A stretch of DNA of 64,000 nt, taken from contig CP016211.1 of NCBI GenBank assembly GCA_001931535.1, positions 8,045,703-8,109,702 on the forward strand. Reading direction: 5' to 3'. The notes under the pieces are model-generated. The model made no database searches. It was given only the letters and a program-made list of their open reading frames with translations, and was not told where the DNA came from. The stretch's first letter is position 1. Every line of letters starts with the position of its first letter. Below are positions 7,418 to 15,870 of this stretch, piece after piece. The position numbers and the translations under genes are program-made. This stretch comes from Minicystis rosea (GTDB taxonomy: Bacteria > Myxococcota_A > Polyangia > Polyangiales > Polyangiaceae).

Positions 7418-9751
7418 ATGAAGACGCGATCATCAAGGACTCTACGCTTCGCGCCTCTCTCGCTGCTCGGCCTCGCGCTGTCCGCCACCGTCCCCGGGTG
7501 CCTCACGCGGCCCATCGATCCGCTGGATACCCGCACCACGTGGACCAGCCATTTCAAGCAACTGAAGAGCGGAGTCGACAAGATCGATCTCCTCCTCATG
7601 ATCGACAACTCGGGCTCGATGGCGGACAAGCAAGCCATCCTCGCCGACGCCGTCCCCAATTTGGTGAAGGGCCTCCTCAACCCGCCCTGCGTCGGTGACG
7701 ACAACCAACCTTCGGCCGTGCAGCCGGAGAGCCCGACCGACGCTTGCCCGGCCGGATCGGCGCGCTTCTTCGAACCGATCTTCGACGTGCACATCGGCAT
7801 CGTCTCTTCGAGCCTCGGCGGCCACGGCTCGTCGGCGTGTCCGTCCACGGGAACCCCGCCCAACCCGTCCAACGACGACAAGGGTCACCTCCTCTCGCGC
7901 CTCAACGCGAGCAACCCGGACGCCGGCAAGGTCGACACGTACAAGGGTCTGGGCTTCCTCGCCTGGGACCCGAAACAACAGCTCTCGCCGCCCGGCGAAG
8001 CGGCGCTCGACGGCACGGTCGCCAAGCTGCGTGACATGGTGAGCGGCGTCGGTCAGATCGGCTGCGGTTACGAAGCCTCCTTGGAGAGCTGGTATCGATT
8101 CCTCGTCGATCCGGAGCCGTACGGCGCCATCGGGCTCGACGCGAACGGCAACGTCGCGGTCGCCGGCTCGGACGACGAGCTCCTCAAGGAGCGCGCCGCC
8201 TTCCTCCGGCCGGACTCGATGGTGGCCATCATCATGCTCACGGACGAGAACGATTGTTCGACCCGCGAGGAGCTCGATTACTACAAGGTCAACAACACCT
8301 CCAGCAACTTCAAGATGGTGAAGGGCCGCGCCATCTGCGCGACCGATCCGAACAACCGCTGCTGCGCCCCCTGCGACCAGACCCCCACCGACTGCCCGGT
8401 GGACGACACCTGCACGGATCCGTACCTCGAGCCCAAGGACGATCCCGTGAACCTCCGTTGCTGGAACCAGAAGAAGCGCTTCGGCAAGGACTTCCTCTAT
8501 CCCATCGATCGCTACGTGACCGCGCTCCGCTCGCCCAAGGTGGCGAAGCGGAACGGCGAGCTCGTGGACAACCCGCTTTACCCCGCGGATCCGGACGGCA
8601 AGCTCAACGCGCGCACCCCGGCCACGGGCCTCGTGTTCCTGGCCGGCATCGTGGGCGTGCCCTGGGAGGATATCGCGCGTCAGACCGCCGATGGGAAGCC
8701 CGACATCCTGAACGGCCTCAACGCCGACAAGAAGGCGGTGGGCGGCTTCATGAGCGCGGCCGAGCTGTCGGCCCGCGACGCCACGACGCACAAGTCGCGG
8801 TGGGACGTGATCCTCGGCGACCCGGCGAACAACGTGCTTCCGGATGATCCGCTGATGCGCGAGTCCCGCACGCCGCGCGAGGGCGTGAACCCCATCACCG
8901 GTGAATCGATTGCTCCGGTGAGCGCCTCGAGCGTCGATGCGAACTCGAGCAACGGCCACGAGTGGAACACCGACACCAGCATGAACGCGCAGGGGCCGAT
9001 GGGCGATCTGCAGTACGCCTGCATCTTCAAGCTCAAGGAGACGCGCGATTGCGGCACCAATCCGAACAACTGCGATTGCGCGGAGGCCAACGCCAGCAAG
9101 AACCCGCTCTGCCAGAGCGACGACGGGAGCTACAGCACGGTCCAGCGCCGGGCCAAGGGCTATCCGGGCCTCAGGGAGCTCGCGGTGCTGAAGGGCGTCG
9201 AGGATCAAGGCATCGTGGCCTCGGTGTGCCCGATCCAGGTGAACGACCCGAGCACGCGTGACTATGGTTATGCGCCGGCCATCGGGGCCATCATCGATCG
9301 GCTGAAGAACAAGCTCTCCGGTCCGTGCCTGACGCGCCCGCTCACGCCGCGTGACGACGGCGGCGTGTCCTGCGTGATCATCGAGGCCAAGAAGAGCAAT
9401 GGTGAGGCGTGCTGCTCCGGGAAGGCGCGCATTCAGGTGGCCTCCGATCACGCCGCGGCCTTGGCGGAGGCGAAGGCCGACATCTCGACGGCGGGCGCGG
9501 ATTGCTTCTGCGAGATCGAGCAGCTCTCGGGTGAAGACCGTAATGTGTGCCAACACGACACCAGCGTGGTGCCGGTGAGCTCGGGCGGCGAAGCGGTCAA
9601 CGGCTGGTGCTACGTCGACGAGCAGCGCGGCAACCCGGCCTTGGTCGAGTCCTGCTCGGCCGGCGAGAAGTACAAGGTCCGCTTCGTGGGCGCGGGCCAA
9701 CCTGCCTCGGACGCGGTGACGTTCATCACCTGCGCCGGCGGCAACGGTTGA
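7418..9751 (+). CDS. von Willebrand factor A domain lipoprotein
   Basis: A 777-residue protein. The signal peptide ends in lipobox 'TVPGC' (Cys28). The vWA domain begins at once: 'KIDLLLMIDNSGSMADKQ' contains the MIDAS motif DxSxS (about residues 63-67), and 'SMVAIIMLTDENDCS' supplies the later acidic metal ligand region. Much of the remainder is Cys-rich ('NRCCAPCDQTPTDCPVDDTC'), suggesting a disulphide-stabilised extracytoplasmic protein. vWA domains usually bind other proteins through a divalent metal. The size and insertions fit the large vWA lipoproteins that myxobacteria carry in numbers. It is monocistronic: an intergenic region lies in front and a strong terminator follows. Confidence 0.85.
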   Translation: MKTRSSRTLRFAPLSLLGLALSATVPGCLTRPIDPLDTRTTWTSHFKQLKSGVDKIDLLLMIDNSGSMADKQAILADAVPNLVKGLLNPPCVGDDNQPSAVQPESPTDACPAGSARFFEPIFDVHIGIVSSSLGGHGSSACPSTGTPPNPSNDDKGHLLSRLNASNPDAGKVDTYKGLGFLAWDPKQQLSPPGEAALDGTVAKLRDMVSGVGQIGCGYEASLESWYRFLVDPEPYGAIGLDANGNVAVAGSDDELLKERAAFLRPDSMVAIIMLTDENDCSTREELDYYKVNNTSSNFKMVKGRAICATDPNNRCCAPCDQTPTDCPVDDTCTDPYLEPKDDPVNLRCWNQKKRFGKDFLYPIDRYVTALRSPKVAKRNGELVDNPLYPADPDGKLNARTPATGLVFLAGIVGVPWEDIARQTADGKPDILNGLNADKKAVGGFMSAAELSARDATTHKSRWDVILGDPANNVLPDDPLMRESRTPREGVNPITGESIAPVSASSVDANSSNGHEWNTDTSMNAQGPMGDLQYACIFKLKETRDCGTNPNNCDCAEANASKNPLCQSDDGSYSTVQRRAKGYPGLRELAVLKGVEDQGIVASVCPIQVNDPSTRDYGYAPAIGAIIDRLKNKLSGPCLTRPLTPRDDGGVSCVIIEAKKSNGEACCSGKARIQVASDHAAALAEAKADISTAGADCFCEIEQLSGEDRNVCQHDTSVVPVSSGGEAVNGWCYVDEQRGNPALVESCSAGEKYKVRFVGAGQPASDAVTFITCAGGNG

Positions 9752-9799
9752 CGTCGGGCGGCGACGACGAACACAAGGAACGATAGAGCGCGATTCTTG

Positions 9800-9833
9800 C
9801 GCGCTCCCGCCGCGGCGGGAGCGCGCCTTTTTC
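9800..9833 (+). terminator. Rho-independent terminator after the vWA lipoprotein gene
   Basis: A perfect inverted repeat, arms 9800-9812 and 9813-9825 ('CGCGCTCCCGCCG' and its complement), is followed by CCTTTTTCC. It is one of the few classical terminators in this GC-rich window. Confidence 0.85.
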
Positions 9834-9875
9834 CTCACGAGCCGTGGGCGCGTGCGCTAATCTGCCGCCGCCAAA

Positions 9876-10541
9876 ATGGCCCCCTCCTTTCGCTACGAGC
9901 CGCTCAGCCCGGCGCGCTTCCCCATCGGACAAGGCCCCTTCCGCGCCCGCGGCCTGGCCTACGTGATGGCGCTCAAGTACGTGGACACGCGGTTCTCGGG
10001 GGGGAGGCCGGCTTTCCTCGAAGCGCTCGGAGCGAGCGATGCCCTCGCGGCGTTCTACGACCAGATCTTCCTGGTGAGCGGGGAGTACGACGTATCTCCG
10101 CTCCTTCGCCTCTATCTCGTGTGCGCGCGCAGCGAGGGCATCGACATCGGCCGCTTCATCGAGGACCGAGCCCGCAAGTCGGCCGACAGCGACGCCAAGG
10201 GGATGTGGCGTCCGCTGCTCAACGCGAGCTCCCCCGAGCACATGGCCGACCGAACCCACCTGGCCTTCAATCGTTATTTCCCGCCCTGCCAAGCGACCCC
10301 GCTGGCGGCGCGCCCCGGCCATTTCGAAGGGCGTCTCAGCAAGCTCCCCTCATCCATGACGGGCCTTTACACGAGCGCCACCGCCGGCTTCATCTGCGCA
10401 GCGGTGGAGCTCGCCGGGGGGATCGCCCCGACCATCGAATGGGACCGGTCCAGCACCGACGGCCAAATCTCGGGCGTATCGCTCGAGAAGGTTCGTTTCA
10501 CGGTGAAATGGACCGTCGCCACGCCGCCCGAGAATGGTTGA
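9876..10541 (+). CDS. DUF2378/TIGR02265-like myxobacterial protein
   Basis: A 221-residue soluble protein with no signal peptide. Its plan resembles the DUF2378 (TIGR02265) paralogous family found mainly in myxobacteria: an N-terminal 'RARGLAYVMALKYV' segment, a middle helical part ('EYDVSPLLRLYLVCARSEGI'), and a C-terminal half with 'HLAFNRYFPPC' and a mixed beta region ending 'VRFTVKWT'. The family has no established biochemical role; in Myxococcus, members occur in many copies. The match was made by eye and is moderate. It is preceded by the 9800-9833 terminator and is convergent with the frameshifted lipoprotein gene 35 bases downstream. Confidence 0.5.
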   Translation: MAPSFRYEPLSPARFPIGQGPFRARGLAYVMALKYVDTRFSGGRPAFLEALGASDALAAFYDQIFLVSGEYDVSPLLRLYLVCARSEGIDIGRFIEDRARKSADSDAKGMWRPLLNASSPEHMADRTHLAFNRYFPPCQATPLAARPGHFEGRLSKLPSSMTGLYTSATAGFICAAVELAGGIAPTIEWDRSSTDGQISGVSLEKVRFTVKWTVATPPENG

Positions 10542-10576
10542 ACCGCGCCGATCGCAGAATGGTAGACGCGCCGCCG

Positions 10577-11004
10577 TCACTTGATGGGTGGCAAGGTCTC
10601 GGCGGCGAGGCGGAAGATCAAGTAGGCGTGGAAGATGTTCACGCCCGTCGATTGGAACGGATCGGCGACGCCGCCGGGCTGGTACCACATCCACCGAGCT
10701 TCCGGATCGATGGTCGCGACGTTGCCGCTCGCCGTGCCCGTCGGACAGGCCGGAGGAAAGGTGCCGCCGGGCTCGGGCCATTGAAGCCGACGTCACCTCC
10801 GTTTCCTCCGGTGCCGCTCGAAAGGGTCGGGTCACCGCCGCTGCCGGTGGTGCTCGTCGTGCCCGCGCCGCCGCTGCCCGTCGTGTCGAACGTGCTCTGT
10901 TGGCCCGCGGCGCACGCCATCAAGGTGGTGCAGGCGAGGAGCGCGCCGAAGCGAGATGGCAAGCGCGCCCCGTGGGATGAACGAGGATCGACCCGCGTGT
11001 GCAT
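10577..11004 (-). pseudogene. Small lipoprotein with a single-base frameshift
   Basis: The first frame encodes a lipoprotein: lipobox 'TLMAC', then a Gly/Ser/Thr-rich tether ('STFDTTGSGGAGTTSTTGSG'). At about 10775-10777 this frame turns into Arg/Ala-rich nonsense. Adding one C to the CCC run (minus strand) continues a sensible frame, 'EPGGTFPPACPTGTASGNVA', through 'ARWMWYQPGGVADPFQS' to 'LAAETLPPIK' and the TGA at 10577. The repaired protein would be 142 residues. The start is the ATG at 11004, or a GTG at 11010. Either the gene is disrupted or the assembly has lost a base. Function unknown. Confidence 0.6.
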
Positions 11005-11182
11005 CTTCACGAGAGACGTAGTGGTCGCTCACCGATGCCGGATTCAGCGATCCGCATCGAGGGGTGCTGAATCTTTCTATCTCGTCCTCTCCCCGGCGGA
11101 ATCGTGCGGTGGTTTGAGCTTCGATGAAATCCGCAGCAACGAAGTCGAGCCAAGGGTCGATCCGTGCCGTTCGGCGAGCGCG

Positions 11183-11629
11183 TCAGTCGTTGCTCGAAGC
11201 GCGGGTGTGCACCAGCGTGGCGGTGAGCACCGGGCCATCCGTCACGGGGTCGAAGCCTGCTTCGAGGAGCGCGTTGGCCATGAAAGGCTCGGTGACTCCA
11301 TCGGTGGCGACGGTGACGTGGGGAATCGCATTCCGGCTGAACCCGCGATCGACACGGCGACCGTCGGGGAGGAGGAGCGCCACCACCACCGCCTGCACGC
11401 CGCCGTCGGCCCACGTGGCGAAGCCGGTCACGACGAGCCGAAAGACGGCGCCGAGATCGGCGGGCGCGAAGATGGCCGGGAGATCGGCGGGATCGCAGGT
11501 GCCGTGACAAACGGTGCAGTGATGCGCGATGGGGCTCGCCAGCGTGGCGAAGTCGGCTCGGAGCAACGCGACCGACTCGGGCGCGAGGACCAGCGCGAAG
11601 TAACCGTCGGCATGCATGCGCCGAGGCAT
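11183..11629 (-). CDS. 2H-phosphoesterase-like protein
   Basis: A 148-residue protein with two spaced His-x-Thr-Val motifs: 'HHCTVCHG' at about residues 36-43 and 'PHVTVATDG' near residue 102. Each sits at the end of a beta strand. Two HxT/S motifs about 65 residues apart are the signature of the 2H phosphoesterase superfamily (cyclic phosphodiesterases and RNA-end processing enzymes), including the CPD domain of tRNA ligases. The start 'MHADGYFALVLAP' also resembles that group. The gene begins four bases after the stop of the MDR dehydrogenase gene, so the two should be cotranscribed. Family assignment is by motif only; the substrate is unknown. Confidence 0.55.
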   Translation of the reverse strand: MPRRMHADGYFALVLAPESVALLRADFATLASPIAHHCTVCHGTCDPADLPAIFAPADLGAVFRLVVTGFATWADGGVQAVVVALLLPDGRRVDRGFSRNAIPHVTVATDGVTEPFMANALLEAGFDPVTDGPVLTATLVHTRASSND

Positions 11630-11633
11630 CTCA

Positions 11634-12644
11634 TCACGAAATGCGCACGACGATCTTGCCGATGTGCCCGCCGCGATCGAGGCGAGCGAAGGCGGCCTTC
11701 GTTTCGGTGAACGGGAAGACGTGATCGACGATCGGCCGGACGCCGAGCGAGATCAGGCCGGCGACGAGCGCTTCCAGATCGGCGCGGCTGCCCGTCGAGA
11801 CGGCTTCGAGGCGGACCATGCGCCGAAGCAGCGGGCGGAGATCGAGCGTGCTCGTCATGCCCGCAGCGAAGCCCACGACGAGCACGAGCCCGCCCAGGCG
11901 AACCGCGGCGGCGCTGCGCGCGAGCTCATCGCCACCGGCGACGTCGACGACCACGTCGGCGCCGCGCCCCTCCGTGAGCGCGCGCACGCGCTCATCCCAA
12001 GCAGGCTCCGCCGTCGTGTCCACCGTCGCCCAGGCGCCGAGCGACTTGGCCCGCGCGAGGCGCTCGGGGCCGCGCCCCACGGCGATGACGCGCGCGCCCG
12101 CCGCAGCCGCGAGCTGCAGCGCGAAGACGGAGACGCCGCCGAGCCCCTGCACCACCACGACGTCACCCGGGCCGATGCGCGCCGTCGTCAAGAGCCCGCG
12201 CCACGCGGTCACGCCGGCGATGGGGAGGGTCGCCGCCTCCTCGTCGGAGAGCGCGTCGGGGATGCGCACGAGCGCATGCTCGGGCAGCGCGCACAGCTCG
12301 GCGAGCACACCCGGCGCGGGCCCGCCGAGGCGCCGCGCGATCGTCGCTTCCGTCGGCACGCCGTCGATCCAGTCGAGCACGTAGCTCGCGACCACGCGAT
12401 CGCCCGGCGCGACGCGCGTCACCTCCGCGCCGACCGCGATCACTTCACCGGCGGCGTCCGATCCGAGGACGAAGGGCAGCGGCAGACCAGGCAAGTAGTC
12501 GCCGCGCGCGATGGCGAGGTCGCGGTAGTTCAGCGACGCGGCGCGCACGCGGACGAGCGCCTCGCGCGGCCCCGGCACGGGTGCAGGCCGCTCGGCGAGC
12601 GAGAGACCGTCGAGGGAGAGGCTTTGGAGCTCGAAGACGTTCAT
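11634..12644 (-). CDS. MDR-family NAD(P)-dependent alcohol dehydrogenase/quinone oxidoreductase, zinc-free type
   Basis: A 336-residue medium-chain dehydrogenase/reductase. The start at 12644 has GGAGG four bases upstream; an earlier in-frame codon at 12686 lacks this. A GroES-like N-terminal domain ('VRAASLNYRDLAIARGDY', 'LGSDAAGEVIAVG') is followed by a Rossmann domain with 'VVVQGLGGVSVFALQLA' and 'DVVVDVAGG'. The residues that would bind catalytic zinc in classical alcohol dehydrogenases are absent (Asn-Tyr-Arg-Asp where Cys is expected), pointing to the quinone oxidoreductase/enoyl reductase branch. It is divergent from a LysR gene 113 bases away and coupled to the 2H-like gene. The LysR protein is its likely regulator. 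Confidence 0.85.
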   Translation of the reverse strand: MNVFELQSLSLDGLSLAERPAPVPGPREALVRVRAASLNYRDLAIARGDYLPGLPLPFVLGSDAAGEVIAVGAEVTRVAPGDRVVASYVLDWIDGVPTEATIARRLGGPAPGVLAELCALPEHALVRIPDALSDEEAATLPIAGVTAWRGLLTTARIGPGDVVVVQGLGGVSVFALQLAAAAGARVIAVGRGPERLARAKSLGAWATVDTTAEPAWDERVRALTEGRGADVVVDVAGGDELARSAAAVRLGGLVLVVGFAAGMTSTLDLRPLLRRMVRLEAVSTGSRADLEALVAGLISLGVRPIVDHVFPFTETKAAFARLDRGGHIGKIVVRIS

Positions 12645-12757
12645 GGATCCTCCGCGAAGCGCTCGATCGCATCGAAAGCGCTTCAATTCGTGCCCTCATG
12701 GTGCAGCTCTCGGTGAGCGCAGGGAACGCTTCGCCGGCGCAGGGTGGACCTGCAAGA

Positions 12758-13642
12758 ATGCAGGCCATGATCCAGTGGGACGATCTCCGGGTGCTCCTCG
12801 CGGCCCACCGCGGCCACACGTTGGCCGGCGCGGGGCGCGCGCTCGGTGTCGATGCGACCACCGTGGGCCGGCGCCTCCACGCGCTCGAGGAGACGCTGGG
12901 CACGCGCCTCGTCGAGCGCACGCCGGACGGCCTCGTGCTCACCGATGCCGGCCTGCGCGCGGTCGCCGTGGCCGAGGAGGCCGATGCGCGCGTCACCGGC
13001 CTGTCGCGCGAGATCAGCGGCGCGGACGCGCGCGTGGCCGGCACGGTGCGCCTCACGGCCGGCGAAGGCATCCTCGTCCACGTGCTCGCGCCGGCGTTGC
13101 CTGCGCTCGCGGCGCGCCACCCCGAGCTTCGGCTCGAGCTCATCGCCAGCACGCGGCCGCTCGATCTCGCGCGCCGCGAGGCCGATCTCGCGGTGCGCCT
13201 CTTTCGCCCGCGCGAGCCGGGGCTCGTCACCAAGAAGCTCGCGCCCCTCGCCTATGGTCTCTATGCGGCGCCCGCTTACCTCGCGCGGCGCGGCGAGCCG
13301 CGTCGCACAGCCGATCTCGATGCACACGATCTGATCGGCTTCGACGCCGCGCTCTCGGGCACACCGGAGATGCGTTGGCTCGCGCGGCACGCGCCCGAGG
13401 GCCGCTTCGCGGTGCGCGCCTCGACGACGCCGGTGCTGTTGGCGGCGTGCCGGGCGGGGCTCGGGATCCTCGCGGTGGCCGAGATCATCGCCCGCGGCGA
13501 GCCGGGCATCGTGCGCGTGCTGCCGCGCGTGACACCGCCGGAGCGCGAAGCGTGGGCCGTGCTGCACCCGGACCTGCGCGGCGCCGCCCGCGTGAGCGCC
13601 GTGCTCGCATGGCTCGACGACGTGTTCGCCCGCAAGCGGTAG
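12758..13642 (+). CDS. LysR-family transcriptional regulator
   Basis: A 294-residue LysR-type regulator. The N-terminal winged helix contains 'GAGRALGVDATTVGRRLHAL' and the linker helix follows. The effector-binding domain begins at 'GTVRLTAGEGILVHVLAPAL' and shows the usual 'READLAVRLFRP' and 'GLGILAVAEIIARG' stretches. Starts at 12758 (MQAM) and 12767 (MIQW) are both plausible; an AGGGTGG sequence ten bases before 12758 favours the first. It is transcribed away from the MDR dehydrogenase gene across a short shared promoter region, the classical arrangement for a LysR protein controlling the divergent gene. Inducer unknown. Confidence 0.85.
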   Translation: MQAMIQWDDLRVLLAAHRGHTLAGAGRALGVDATTVGRRLHALEETLGTRLVERTPDGLVLTDAGLRAVAVAEEADARVTGLSREISGADARVAGTVRLTAGEGILVHVLAPALPALAARHPELRLELIASTRPLDLARREADLAVRLFRPREPGLVTKKLAPLAYGLYAAPAYLARRGEPRRTADLDAHDLIGFDAALSGTPEMRWLARHAPEGRFAVRASTTPVLLAACRAGLGILAVAEIIARGEPGIVRVLPRVTPPEREAWAVLHPDLRGAARVSAVLAWLDDVFARKR

Positions 13643-13645
13643 CCG

Positions 13646-15124
13646 TCAGCGCTCCTTCCACACGGGTGCCGTCAGACGACGCCGGCCGTCGCTCGCGCGC
13701 ACGACATCGGGCTCATCGAGCGCTTCGCGATCCCAGAGCTGACAGGTCACCTGCTTGTGCTTCTGATCGAGCGCCTCGCAATAGTTCGAGTAGATGCAGC
13801 GCCGGACCTCGTCGCCGCGGCCGACACGGAGCTTGCGAAACCAGTCCGGATCGGCGAGCGATTGTCGCGCGGCACCGATGAAATCGGCCTCGCCGCGCGC
13901 GAGGATGCCTTCGGCCAAATCGAAGGTGCCAATCCCCCCAGCGGCTACCGTCGGCACCGTGAAGCCCGCGGAGCGCACGGCCGCGCGAATCCGTGCCTGC
14001 TTTTCGACCTGCCGGCCGAAGGGACCGCGCGCATCGGAGATGGCCGTGGGCATGCACTCGTAGCCGCTCGGGCCGGTGTAGGGATAAGCCGCCTCACCCT
14101 CTTTGGGAGGCTTCGAGTCTTCGAATTTGCCGCCGGTCGAGAGGGAGAGAAAATCCATCCCGGCGCGCGCCAGCTCGACACCGAAGTAGGCAGCGTCGTC
14201 GACGCGATTGCCACCTTCGATGATCTCGTCGCAGAGGAAGCGGCAGCCGAGCGTGTAGCGCGATCCCACCTGCGCTCGCGCGGCGGCGTACACTTCGAGC
14301 GGGAGGCGCACGCGCTGCTCGCGCGGCCCGCCGTATCCATCGCTGCGATCGTTCCGCGCGGAGAGGAACGAAGCCATCGTGTAGGCGTGGGCGTAGTGCA
14401 GCTCCACGCCATCGAAGCCGGCCTTCTGCGCGCGCGCGGCGGCCTCGGCGAAGAGCGCGGGGAGCACGCGCGGCAGATCGCGGATGTGCGGCTCCCAAAC
14501 GTCGGTCACGCGCTCGCGGAAGCCCCAGCGCAGGGCCTCGATTTCGCGCGGATCGAGGACCACGTCGAGTTGCTCGTCGGTGAGCGCGGTGAGCGCGGCG
14601 CGGACCTCGGCGTCGCTCGCGTCGCGGAGCGCGGCGTTTTCCTGGAGATCGGCGAGGCGGCGGCGATGCGCGTCGCTGACGGCGAGGAAGCGGCCGAGGT
14701 AGCGATCGCGCGGAGGACGCCGCTTGATGCGGAGAAAGTCGATGATCTGGATGAAGAGCCGAGTCCGGCCGCCGCTGCGCCGGTGCACCGTCTCCACCAG
14801 CTCGGCGAGGCCGGGGATGAAGCGATCGTGACCGATGCGGAGGAGCGGCCCACTCGGCACATCGCGAATGCCGGTGGCCTCGATGACGATGACGCCGGGC
14901 TGCCCGTCGGCGAAGCGGCCATACCAATCGAGGACGTCACGCGTGACGAAACCATCCTCCGTGGCGCGCCAAGGCACCATGGCCGGGATCCAGGTGCGCT
15001 CGTGGATGGTGAGGCCGGAGGCGAGCGTGATCTCCGAGAAAAGTCGGGAGCGAGCGGCCTCTGCGGCGCTCGGCGCGTGCTGGATGGGGAGCGCATGACG
15101 GATGCGCTCGGGCGGCTTCCACAT
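13646..15124 (-). CDS. NADH:flavin oxidoreductase (Old Yellow Enzyme family)
   Basis: A 492-residue FMN-binding TIM-barrel enzyme of the OYE family. It shows the substrate-binding HxxH-type segment 'GVELHYAHAYTMASFLSARN', the characteristic 'NDRSDGYGG' loop, and the FMN phosphate-binding 'PTVAAGGIGTFDLAEGILA' and 'GEADFIGAARQSLADPDW' near the end. The C-terminal 'RCIYSNYCEALDQKHKQVTC' has several Cys, as in the longer 2,4-dienoyl-CoA reductase-like members, but the C-terminal pyridine-nucleotide domain of those enzymes is missing. The family reduces activated C=C bonds; the substrate cannot be told. It is convergent with the LysR gene, three bases apart. Confidence 0.88.
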   Translation of the reverse strand: MWKPPERIRHALPIQHAPSAAEAARSRLFSEITLASGLTIHERTWIPAMVPWRATEDGFVTRDVLDWYGRFADGQPGVIVIEATGIRDVPSGPLLRIGHDRFIPGLAELVETVHRRSGGRTRLFIQIIDFLRIKRRPPRDRYLGRFLAVSDAHRRRLADLQENAALRDASDAEVRAALTALTDEQLDVVLDPREIEALRWGFRERVTDVWEPHIRDLPRVLPALFAEAAARAQKAGFDGVELHYAHAYTMASFLSARNDRSDGYGGPREQRVRLPLEVYAAARAQVGSRYTLGCRFLCDEIIEGGNRVDDAAYFGVELARAGMDFLSLSTGGKFEDSKPPKEGEAAYPYTGPSGYECMPTAISDARGPFGRQVEKQARIRAAVRSAGFTVPTVAAGGIGTFDLAEGILARGEADFIGAARQSLADPDWFRKLRVGRGDEVRRCIYSNYCEALDQKHKQVTCQLWDREALDEPDVVRASDGRRRLTAPVWKER

Positions 15125-15269
15125 GATCAGGCTTCGCGCGGCAATCGGCCTCGCGACCTCGCGTCAGGACGTTCGTTCACGGTGGCCGACGATAGCAGAG
15201 CCGCCCCCTTCCGCGCACGCGGGCGACCGTGGCCTTGACCACGGTCGATCGGCGTGGATATCGATTCGT

Positions 15270-15806
15270 ATGCACCATCGCCACCTCGCCCTCGCCCTCG
15301 TCGCGCTCGCCTCTGTCGCCGCCTGCAAACCGCTCCAAGGCGGCAGCACCAGCTCCAACGCGGGCACGGGGGGCTCCGGCGGCGAGACGGACACGGGCGG
15401 TCCGTGCAAAGGCACCTTCGGCGGCGCGGTGTCGGGCACGATTGCCTGCGACCCGCCGAGCGTCTCCTACGATGCGGGCGGCAACCGCACCGACGTGTCG
15501 TTCGCCGGCACCGCGACGGGCGCGGTGGAAGACTATTGGTCGCTCGCCATCGCCATCCCCGGACACGCGCAGGTCAAGCCTTATGGGCAAGCGGGGCTCA
15601 CGCAGCTCGACTCCCAGATCATCAGCACCGACGCCGTCATCTACGGCGCGCACTGGGACGCGTCGGCGCCGGGCGGCGCCCAGGGAACGGTGACCCTCGC
15701 CTTCTCTTCGGCGAGCGACAGCGCCGTGCACGGGCAGGCGGACATCAAGTACATCGACACGTCGAATGCGACATCGAAGTCGATTCAATTGCACCTGACG
15801 TTTTGA
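15270..15806 (+). CDS. Small secreted lipoprotein
   Basis: A 178-residue protein starting at the ATG at 15270, because the signal peptide begins there (lipobox 'SVAAC', Cys19). A Gly/Ser tether ('SSNAGTGGSGGETDTGG') follows, then a predicted all-beta domain of about 120 residues ('GTFGGAVSGTIACDPPSV' ... 'ATSKSIQLHLTF'). Two Cys (in 'GPCKG' and 'TIACD') could form a disulphide. I recognise no named family. It is monocistronic and is followed by a hairpin shared with the convergent acyl-CoA dehydrogenase gene. Confidence 0.7.
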   Translation: MHHRHLALALVALASVAACKPLQGGSTSSNAGTGGSGGETDTGGPCKGTFGGAVSGTIACDPPSVSYDAGGNRTDVSFAGTATGAVEDYWSLAIAIPGHAQVKPYGQAGLTQLDSQIISTDAVIYGAHWDASAPGGAQGTVTLAFSSASDSAVHGQADIKYIDTSNATSKSIQLHLTF

Positions 15807-15822
15807 AGGACGCGAGAGCGCG

Positions 15823-15853
15823 AGGATTCGGAGTTGCTCGTCCTCCGAATCCT
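15823..15853. terminator. Hairpin between convergent genes
   Basis: An 11-bp perfect inverted repeat (15823-15833 and 15843-15853, arm 'AGGATTCGGAG') with a 9-base loop lies between the lipoprotein gene and the end of the acyl-CoA dehydrogenase operon. No T tract follows on either strand, so it may act as a bidirectional weak terminator or as an mRNA 3'-end stabiliser. Confidence 0.55.
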
Positions 15854-15870
15854 GCGCCCTCGAGCTCGAT

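Noticed and set aside
7442..9838. A 798-residue minus-strand frame opposite the vWA gene
   Set aside because: Arg/Val/His-rich shadow; it also runs through the terminator of the real gene.
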